A DNA stretch of 14,785 nt from JAQSWP01 sp050185515 (lineage in GTDB: Bacteria; Pseudomonadota; Alphaproteobacteria; Reyranellales; JAQSWP01). Every line of letters begins with the position of its first letter. Within the stretch, counting starts at the first letter, position 1. The notes beneath the pieces were generated by a model that ran no database searches, was not told the origin of the DNA, and worked only from the letters and a program-made list of their open reading frames with translations. Where the stretch lies: positions 1 through 14,785 of the forward strand of contig JBFWZG010000089.1 in the NCBI GenBank assembly GCA_050185515.1, in the 5' to 3' direction. Of the stretch, positions 6,716-14,000 are shown in pieces. The position numbers were made by a program, and so were the translations under genes.

Positions 6716-9394
6716 ATGGGCAGGTTCGGCAGTGTTTTCAAAAAACTGTTTGCCAGAGTAGATGAGACCCTTGGTGCGGGCACCATGGCATCGTACTTCG
6801 CCGATCTGTTGCCGCGCGGCGGGTCGTCCGGTCAGAACAGGCAGAGCGAGCAACTGAGCGAGGGCGACAGTAGCGAGCCGGCTCCGCTCGGTGAGGCGGC
6901 GACCTGGACATTCGTGCCCAGCACAGGCTTCTCGGCAAATTTCGACGTGCCGCCGATTGCCCCTGGAGCGACGCTGGCACTTTATTCGACGGCGGGCACC
7001 ACGACGCTGGGCAGTGGCATCCCCCTCGACGGCTTTCACTTTCCCAGCGAGGAGAATGCGATCTTCGGCGTCGGTAACGGCACGACCGATCGCATTGTCG
7101 GCAGCGACCAGAACGACCTGATCGTCTGGGATCGCGGAACGATAATGGACCTGGCAAACGCCGCTCTCCAGCAGCGCCAGCGCCTGCCCGGCGGCAACCA
7201 GACCCAGGCAGTCGACATATTCCAGCTCGGCGCTGGCGACGACATCCTCAACCTGACGCACAACGCGGCATCGGGCACGCCGCAGGCGCCCGGCACCTCG
7301 CCCGGCGTCTACGATTTCGCCGCCACCGCCTATGGCAGTTTCGGCAACGACCTCATCGCGCTTTCGACCGCCAACGATCTCGCCTATGGCGACCTCGATC
7401 CGGCTGCGGATGCCACGCCCGCCATGGACACGCTGCGCGGAAGCGACGGCAACGACACGCTATTCGGCGATCTCGGCAGCCTCGACGCCAATGTCACGGT
7501 TGGCGCCAACGACACGCTGTTCGGCGGCATCGGCGGCGACACGATCTTTGGCGAGGGCGGCAACGACACCGCGTTCGGCGAAGCCGACAACGATACCCTG
7601 TTCGGCGGCGGCGGCGCCGACGCTCTGCATGGCGACGAGCTCGATGGCCTGCTCGGCGCCTCGGGCAACGACACGATCTATGGCGGCAGCGGCGGGGATT
7701 CCATTTACGGAGGCAGAGCCGAAGACCTTGTTTTCGGCGACAACGGCGCCGATCGCCTCTTCGGCGGCGGCAATGCCGATACCCTGTACGGCGGCGCCGG
7801 TCCCGATTCGCTCTACGGCGGCGAAGCCAACGACGTGCTCGACGGCGGCATAGGCGGCGCCGGTGGCGTGGCCGATGCTCTCTTCGGAGAATCCGGCAAC
7901 GATACGCTGATCGCCGCCGCCGGCGACAACGTGCTCGACGCCGGTTCGGTCCGGTTGTGGAACGGGATCGCTGCCGATGCCGCCGTCGTCGCTACAATCT
8001 CGGCGGCAGTTCACGTCATCGTCGATACGTTCGACGGCGGCGACGGCACCGACACTATTATCGGCACCGACCAGTCGGACGCTTTCCTGCTGATCGGCGG
8101 CGACGCCGGCGCGCCCCCGACGACCGGCCCCGGCGGCGGCCAGCTGCTGGTCGGCGTCGAAGTCATTCTCGCCGGCGCCGGCAACGACTACGTCAGCCTC
8201 AACCATCTCGACACTGACGGCGCCGGCCCCGATGCCAGCGTCGTCTGGACGCGCGAGATCACGCTGATCGGCGGCGAAGACAGCGATACCATGTTCGCTG
8301 GCGCCGCCAACGACGTGCTGTGGGGCGACACGGTCGGGCCGATCGGCGGCTCTGACCCATCCGATGGCGCCGATTATCTCGCCGGCGGCGGCGGTTCGGA
8401 CACGATCTACGGCGGCGGCGGCAACGACGAGATCCATACCGGCTCGACCTTGAGCCCGCTGGCGGCCTTCGACACGGCCTTCGGCGGCGACGGCAACGAC
8501 ACGCTCTTCGGCGGCGCCAACGTCGACACGCTCTATGGCGGCGCCGACGACGACGTGATCTTCAATGCCGGCTCCCAGGCCATCGGCGAGGCCTTCTTCG
8601 GCGGCGCCGGCAACGATGTGATGATCCTCACAATGTCCAATGTGATGGGCGCGCTTGTCGTGGACGCCGGCCCTAACGATGCCAGCGACGGCAACGATTT
8701 CGTCCAGATCTATGGCCGCTACAACACCGTCACCGCGACGCTTGGGGGCGGAAACGACACCTATATCGGCGATCCCGACTTCAATCCCGACGCCGGCGTC
8801 GGCACGCTGGTCGACATCGTGAATGGCGGCGAAGGCAACGACGTCATCTCGGCGTGGTACGGCGACGATACGATCTCGGGCGGTCGCGGCGAGGACCTGC
8901 TGTTCGGCGGCGCCGGCAACGACACCATCTATGGCGGCGTTGGAGTCGATTTCATCTACGGCGGCACCGACTCCGACACCATGTTCGGCGGTGCTGCCAC
9001 CGACTACTATTATTGGAGCCGAATGGACGGCGCCGGTGACCATATCGTAGAGGATTTCCGCACCAGCGGCTCGGGCGGCGATCCCAACGTGCTGGTGGTC
9101 ACCGGCGAAATCCCGCTGGTGCCCGACGATACCGGCGTGTTCGAGGCCGACATGGACATCATGAACGAGACCGGCATGGTCCGCGTCTACCAGGATCCCG
9201 GCGACACCTTGCCCGGCGATGTCGGCGACGTCTGGCGACTGGAGGTCATCGACGGATCGGGCGACGGCAGCTACGTCACCTTCGATCCGCGCGACGTGCC
9301 GACGATCGTGCTGTGGAACCATGACCCCGATCCGGGCATGTCGGTGACCCAGACCTATACCTGGAACGGCAGCGAGTACGTGTTCATCGGCTGA
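6716..9394 (+). CDS. RTX (hemolysin-type calcium-binding repeat) protein, RTX1
   Basis: The ATG at 6716 gives 892 aa and is 6 bases after GGGGG; the in-frame ATG at 6710 overlaps that motif and is less likely. The N-terminus (GRFGSVFKKLFARVDETLG) is amphipathic, with no Sec signal peptide. Residues about 115-235 hold a non-RTX module with DLIVWD and DIFQLGAGDDILNLT. Blocks of GGxGxDxLx nonapeptides follow at about 239-389 (some 14 repeats), 515-635 and 702-765. They are separated by a GVEVILAGAGNDYVSL module and an FVQIYGRYNTVTATLGGG module. The end of the third block carries TDYYYWSRMDGAGD, followed by about 125 non-repeat residues ending in NGSEYVFIG, a candidate type I secretion signal. 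Such proteins fold into Ca2+-bound beta-rolls outside the cell. No protease, lipase or other enzymatic domain is recognised, so a surface or matrix role is as likely as a toxin. It is very Asp/Gly-rich and paralogous to the RTX gene at 11061. Confidence 0.9.
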   Translation: MGRFGSVFKKLFARVDETLGAGTMASYFADLLPRGGSSGQNRQSEQLSEGDSSEPAPLGEAATWTFVPSTGFSANFDVPPIAPGATLALYSTAGTTTLGSGIPLDGFHFPSEENAIFGVGNGTTDRIVGSDQNDLIVWDRGTIMDLANAALQQRQRLPGGNQTQAVDIFQLGAGDDILNLTHNAASGTPQAPGTSPGVYDFAATAYGSFGNDLIALSTANDLAYGDLDPAADATPAMDTLRGSDGNDTLFGDLGSLDANVTVGANDTLFGGIGGDTIFGEGGNDTAFGEADNDTLFGGGGADALHGDELDGLLGASGNDTIYGGSGGDSIYGGRAEDLVFGDNGADRLFGGGNADTLYGGAGPDSLYGGEANDVLDGGIGGAGGVADALFGESGNDTLIAAAGDNVLDAGSVRLWNGIAADAAVVATISAAVHVIVDTFDGGDGTDTIIGTDQSDAFLLIGGDAGAPPTTGPGGGQLLVGVEVILAGAGNDYVSLNHLDTDGAGPDASVVWTREITLIGGEDSDTMFAGAANDVLWGDTVGPIGGSDPSDGADYLAGGGGSDTIYGGGGNDEIHTGSTLSPLAAFDTAFGGDGNDTLFGGANVDTLYGGADDDVIFNAGSQAIGEAFFGGAGNDVMILTMSNVMGALVVDAGPNDASDGNDFVQIYGRYNTVTATLGGGNDTYIGDPDFNPDAGVGTLVDIVNGGEGNDVISAWYGDDTISGGRGEDLLFGGAGNDTIYGGVGVDFIYGGTDSDTMFGGAATDYYYWSRMDGAGDHIVEDFRTSGSGGDPNVLVVTGEIPLVPDDTGVFEADMDIMNETGMVRVYQDPGDTLPGDVGDVWRLEVIDGSGDGSYVTFDPRDVPTIVLWNHDPDPGMSVTQTYTWNGSEYVFIG
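7431..7880 (+). repeat. Main nonapeptide (GGxGxDxLx) beta-roll block of RTX1
   Basis: About 14 consecutive coded units of the type GGNDTLFGG, GNADTLYGG and AGPDSLYGG occur here. The DNA shows it as a 27-base periodicity of GGCGGC and AACGACAC-like words. This is the Ca2+-binding parallel beta-roll of the family. Confidence 0.85.
8834..9022 (+). repeat. C-terminal module shared with RTX2 (GNDVIS to YYYWSR), copy in RTX1
   Basis: The coded segment runs from GNDVISAWYGDDTISGG through three nonapeptides to TDYYYWSR. The same order occurs in RTX2 at 14562-14753, with one extra residue there. It seems to cap the final beta-roll in both paralogues. GNDVIS is encoded by nearly the same bases in both genes. 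Confidence 0.75.
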
Positions 9395-9403
9395 GGCGAC
9401 GGA

Positions 9404-9434
9404 GGCAAACCGGCATCGCGGATGCCGGTTTGCC
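9404..9434 (+). terminator. Hairpin terminator after RTX1
   Basis: GGCAAACCGGCATC (9404-9417) and GATGCCGGTTTGCC (9421-9434) are perfectly complementary over 14 bp, with the 3-base loop GCG, starting 10 bases after the RTX1 stop. The T tract is poor (ATTTTCC begins about 10 bases later), so it may act as a terminator or as a 3'-end stabiliser. It separates RTX1 from the flavoprotein gene. Confidence 0.7.
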
Positions 9435-9480
9435 GTCGAGACGATTTTCCGACGGTCCCGCATGCTCTATTGTCGGGACC

Positions 9481-10764
9481 ATGTCCCATTCCATCGCCAT
9501 CGTCGGCAGCGGCCCGTCCGGTTTCTACGCCCTCGACGGCCTGTTGCGCGCGCTGCCAGGCGTACGCGTCGACGTCTTCGACCGGCTGCCGACGCCTTAC
9601 GGCCTGGTGCGTTTCGGCGTAGCGCCGGACCATCAGGGCACCAAGGCCGTCGCCCGCCAGTTCGAAAGACTGGCGCAGAAACCGGGTGTGCGCTTTCTCG
9701 GCAACGTCGAAATCGGGCGCGATGTGTCGCTGGCCGAACTGCGTCGGCACTACGACGCGGTCGTGCTGGCCACCGGCGCCGCGAATGACCGACGTCTCGG
9801 CATCGCCGGCGAGGATCTGCCGGGCGTTCATGGTTCGTGGAGCGTGGTTGGCTGGTACAACGGCCATCCTGATTTCGCCGCTCTCGATTTTCGTCTGCCC
9901 GGCCCGGGCGTCGCCGTGATCGGCAACGGCAACGTCGCCATCGACCTCGTGCGCGTGCTGGGCAAGACGGAAGAGGAGATGGCCGCCTCCGATCTTTGCC
10001 CATCGGCTGCCGCCGTCATCCAGGCCGCGCCGCTGACCGACATCTGGATGATCGGCCGGCGCGGTCCGGTCGAAGCCAGCTTCACTTCGGCTGAACTAAG
10101 CGAACTGGGCAGCCTTGCCCGCGTCGTGCCGGTAATAGAAGGCGCCGAACTGCCGGCGGCTTCCGGCGCATCGGACCCGGCTGTCGCCGAGGTCAAGGAT
10201 CGCAATCTCGAAATCCTGCGCGGCTTCGTCGCCAACGTCGCTGGCAGCAAGCCGATAACTCTGCACCTGTTGTTCAATGCCACGCCGGTCGCCTTCCAGG
10301 GCGACGGCCGCCTCGAACGTCTGGCGCTGCGCAACGGCCGCGACGGACGGGAATGGACGATCCCGGTGCAGACCGCGATCACAGCCATCGGCTATCGCAG
10401 CGCGCCGCTCGAGGGCGCACCGTTCGATGCCGGGCGCGGACTGTTCGAGAACCATGACGGACGCGTCGGCGAGCGGCTCTACGTCGTCGGCTGGGCCAAG
10501 CGCGGTCCTTCGGGCGTCATCGCCACCAATCGGACCGATTCACTGGCGGTGGTCGAGCGGGTCGTGGCAGACCTTCGCGGGCATCAACCGGCGGGCGTTC
10601 CGGCATCGGTCGACAGTCTTCTGGCGCAGCGCGGCGTCGAGGCGATCGATTTTCCCGGCTGGCAGCGCATCGACCGGTTTGAAACCAATGCGCCCGATAA
10701 AGGCGCCAGCCCGAGGCGAAAAATCCAGAACTTGCAGGATCTTGTCGTCGCAGCACGCGGCTGA
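9481..10764 (+). CDS. FAD/NADPH-dependent ferredoxin reductase, adrenodoxin reductase/FprA family
   Basis: The ATG at 9481 gives 427 aa. The frame is open back to 9430, but the Rossmann fold begins right at MSHSIAIVGSGPSG, so the later start is chosen. GSGPSG (9-14) binds FAD. TPYGLVRFGVAPDHQGTK (38-55), GNGNVAID (148-155, NADPH side), RRGPVEASFTSAEL (193-206) and VVGWAKRGPSGVIATN (about 335-350) are all hallmarks of adrenodoxin reductase and mycobacterial FprA. The enzyme transfers electrons from NADPH to a ferredoxin, which then feeds cytochrome P450s, Rieske oxygenases or iron-sulfur assembly. No ferredoxin gene is in the window. It sits alone between the two RTX genes, each separated from it by a hairpin or an AT-rich leader, so it looks like an independent transcription unit. 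It could serve the Rieske oxygenase about 7 kb upstream, but that is speculation. Confidence 0.92.
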   Translation: MSHSIAIVGSGPSGFYALDGLLRALPGVRVDVFDRLPTPYGLVRFGVAPDHQGTKAVARQFERLAQKPGVRFLGNVEIGRDVSLAELRRHYDAVVLATGAANDRRLGIAGEDLPGVHGSWSVVGWYNGHPDFAALDFRLPGPGVAVIGNGNVAIDLVRVLGKTEEEMAASDLCPSAAAVIQAAPLTDIWMIGRRGPVEASFTSAELSELGSLARVVPVIEGAELPAASGASDPAVAEVKDRNLEILRGFVANVAGSKPITLHLLFNATPVAFQGDGRLERLALRNGRDGREWTIPVQTAITAIGYRSAPLEGAPFDAGRGLFENHDGRVGERLYVVGWAKRGPSGVIATNRTDSLAVVERVVADLRGHQPAGVPASVDSLLAQRGVEAIDFPGWQRIDRFETNAPDKGASPRRKIQNLQDLVVAARG

Positions 10765-11060
10765 CGCAGATTTCTGGTGCGATGTCGCCGTGAACCGAAT
10801 CGGATGTATTTTCAGAGACATCTCGATTTAGTTTCATTCAAAGACTCAGAAGGGGCGCTCAGCCCGCTTGAAACACGGCAATTAATGCACTGGTACAAAA
10901 ATAGCATTTATTATCAAGTATTTGAGTCCGTTTTTCTTCGCATCCTGCACTTGAACCGGCTACCGATAGTCACATTGCACCACGTTCCGTTCGCGGCGGC
11001 CATTTTCGCGGTCTCGGGGACGGGCCCACCCGGGCAATGGACGATTTCGGAGCCGAAATT
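10765..11060 (+). promoter_or_regulatory. AT-richer intergenic leader of RTX2
   Basis: No gene is supported in this 296-base gap. Positions 10800-10980 are AT-richer than the rest of the window. TATTAT at 10909-10914 is the best -10 candidate, but no good -35 lies 16-18 bases upstream. An imperfect inverted repeat (TTAATGC near 10882, GCATTTA near 10904) could be a binding site. CGGAG at 11048-11052, 8 bases from the ATG at 11061, is the ribosome binding site of RTX2. Confidence 0.4.
10800..10831 (+). terminator. Weak candidate terminator after the ferredoxin reductase gene
   Basis: TCGGATGT (10800-10807) pairs with ACATC and CGA (10818-10826) with one bulged T, and is followed by TTTAGTTTC. 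The stem is short and imperfect, 36 bases after the stop codon. It is the only hairpin-like candidate seen at this 3' end. Confidence 0.3.
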
Positions 11061-14000
11061 ATGGGCAAGACATTCGTTTTTGGACCGGACAGCGGTCCCG
11101 ACAATCCCAACACCATCAACCTCGACTTCCAGATCGTCGGCGGTGTTGGCTTCACCACTCGCCGCAACGAATTCGGCATGCCGCAAGGCGGCAGCTTCAA
11201 CACGGTCTCGACCGGCGGACTGAACAATCTTGCAGCCACTGCCTTCAACATGGCGGAGCTGGTTGGCGAAGACAGTTCGGACCGTCTCAACGGCACTGAG
11301 TTCGGCGACCTGATCGTCTGGGAATACAGCACCTCGGGCTTTATCGGACCGCGTTACCTGCTGCCGTCGGGCGGGTTTGCTGCCATCGACATCTTCGACA
11401 TGGGCGGCGGCGAAGATGTCGTCAATCTGACCTATCTGAACGACAACAACCCGGCGACCGTCGATATCGCCTATCTCGACAATGCCGTGATCTTCGGCGG
11501 CCTCGGCAACGACGTCATCTGGTCTGGAAACGGCAACGACCAGATATTCGGCGGTGGCGGCATAACCGCCGCCGGCGCCGGCGACGAGACGCTGTTTGGC
11601 GGCGGCGGCAACGACGAGATCTTCGGCAGCGCCCTTACCTTCAACAATATCAGCGGCGACAGCGGCAACGACACGCTGTACGGCGGCAGCAACAACGATG
11701 GGATAACGGGAGGCGAGGGCGACGACACCATCTACGGCGGCAACGACAATGACGCGCTGACGGGCGACCAGGGCAATGATCGTATTCTGGCCGGCCTCGG
11801 TGCTGACGACCTGATCGGCGGCGACGGCAACGACACGCTGTTCGGCGACGGCGGCGCCGACGTACTCGACGGCAGCGTCGGATTTCTGGATTCGCTTTAC
11901 GGCGGCGGCGACAACGATACCGTTCAGGACGGCGACGGAGCGGTCTACGCCAGCGGCGACGCCGGCGACGACAGCGTCAGCATCACCTATGCAGCCGGCT
12001 GGAACGCCGGGCTCTCGACGGTGCGCGGCGGCGACGGCGCCGACACCATTCTGGTCAACGCCCTGAACGCCAGCACAGTCTCGATCGTTCTGGCCGGCGA
12101 CGATACGACCGGCAGCGCCGGCGCCGACTCCGTTTTCGTCCGCGGCAGCTACGCATCGATCGTCGCCAGCCTGGGCGGCGGCGCCGATACCTACGCCTAT
12201 CAGGCGATCGGATCGCCCAGCGGCGCGCGCGTCGATACCGTCTATGGCGGCACCGGCAACGACAGCATCGATACCGGCGCAGGTAACGACTTCCTGTTCG
12301 GCGACGACAACAACGACACTCTGATCGGCGGCGCCGGCGCGGACTCGCTCTATGGCGGCGCTGGCATCGATATCATCAGCTACGAAACCTCAACGGCCGG
12401 CGTGGTCATGGGGCTCAACGGCGTCGTCGGCAGCGGCGGCGACGCGCAGGGCGATGTGGCCTGGACCGACGTCGAGAACCTGACCGGCTCCGAGCTTGCC
12501 GACCGGCTGACCGGCAACAACTCGGTCAACCTCATTCTCGGCCTTGGCGGCAACGACACGATCGAGGGCCTGGGCGGGGCCGATTCCCTTAACGGCGGCA
12601 CCGGGATCAACTGGCTGAGCTATGCCAACTCGGCCGGCGCAGTGACGGTCAATCTCGGCACCGGCTCGGGCTCCGGCGGCGACGCGGCCGGCGATACCTT
12701 CACGGGCTTCCAGAATCTGATCGGTTCGGGTCTGGCCGACATTCTGATCGGCAGCGCCGCGGCCAACACGATCTACGGCGGCGCCGGCGTCGACACGATC
12801 GAAGGTGGCGTCGGCGCCGATTCGATGCATGGCGACGGCGGCGCGGACTGGCTGAGCTACGCCGGCTCGGCCTCGGGCGTCACGGTCAACATGGCAACCG
12901 GCACCGGCAGCGGCGGCGATGCCGCCGGCGACACTTTCACCAGCTTCCGCAACCTGATCGGTTCGGGCACCGGGGACCATCTGATCGGCGATGCGACGCC
13001 CAACACGATCCTCGGCGGCAACGGCGTCGATACGATCGAGGGTGGCGTCGGCGGCGATTCGCTCGATGGTGAAGGCGGCGAGGACTGGATCAGCTACGCC
13101 GGCTCGACGGCCGGCGTCATCGTCGATATCGGCGCCAATGCCGCCGGCGGTGGCGACGCCGAAGGCGACGTGATCGCCAGCTTCCGCCACCTGATCGGAT
13201 CGGGGCAGGCCGACACGCTTTCTGGCGGCGGCGCGGCGAACAGCATTGTGGCCGGCGAGGGCAACGACTACGTCGAGGGCGGCAACGGCGGCGATGCGAT
13301 GTTCGGCGACGGCGGCACCGATACGCTGAGCTATGCCGGCTCGACGTCGGAGCCGGATGGCCGAACCGGTGTCGCTGTGACGCTGGGTTCGGGCGTCGGA
13401 AGCGGCGGTCACGCCGCCGGAGACACCAATAGCGGCTTTGAGAACCTGATCGGCTCGGCGTTCGACGACGTGCTCGGCGGCGATGCCGGCAGTAACGAGA
13501 TCGAAGGCGGCGGCGGCGCCGATCGTATTTCAGCAGGGTCGCGCGGAGACACGATCTATGGCGGCGCCGGAAACGATGAGCTCGCTGGAGAGGATGGTCT
13601 CGACACGCTGTTCGGCGGCGATGGCCTCGACAGCCTGCTGGTGGAGAGCAGCAGCAGCGTCGGCGGCGGCGGCATCTTTGTCGCCGGCTGGGATGGCGAA
13701 AGCGGATCCTCGCCGGTCAACGTCGCGGTTGCGGCAGGGGCTGCGTTGTTCGGCGACACCGCTTTTGGCGGCGCCGATATCGACACGCTCGACATCAGCG
13801 ACGCGTCGAACCGCAGCACGCGCACGGCCTATTTCTCGCCGACAGCGAATATCGGGCAGGTTCTGGCCGGGGTGGAGATCGTCGTCGCCGGGGCGGCGGC
13901 CGACGTCATAAACCTCACCTACAACGACGGCTCGACACGCGCCGCTTATGCCGATGACGTGACGGCCTTTGCCGGCGCCAACGCCGATGTTGTGTTCTCC

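Noticed and set aside
6481..6765. Small open frame in the RTX1 leader
   Set aside because: It starts with TTG, overlaps the RTX1 start in a different frame, lacks a ribosome binding site and shows no domain.
7431..9000. Possible CRISPR array or DNA satellite because of short periodic words
   Set aside because: The 27-base periodicity encodes GGxGxDxLx nonapeptides in one frame and there are no constant repeats with unique spacers.
7460..9463. Antisense open frame of 667 codons opposite RTX1
   Set aside because: It mirrors the GGxGxD codon pattern of RTX1, which avoids stops in this frame. Its product is a low-complexity Val/Ala/Gly/Asp string with no domain, and the sense strand has clear family motifs.
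11037..11060. Earlier in-frame ATG for RTX2
   Set aside because: No ribosome binding site precedes 11037, while CGGAG is well spaced before 11061.
10777..11223. Open frame of 148 codons between the ferredoxin reductase and RTX2
   Set aside because: It runs in another frame 160 bases into RTX2, has no ribosome binding site or known motif, and its AT-rich first half fits a promoter/leader better.
12390..13412. Antisense open frame of 340 codons opposite the RTX2 tandem repeats
   Set aside because: Its repeats simply reflect the 237-bp sense array. No independent start signal or domain is seen.
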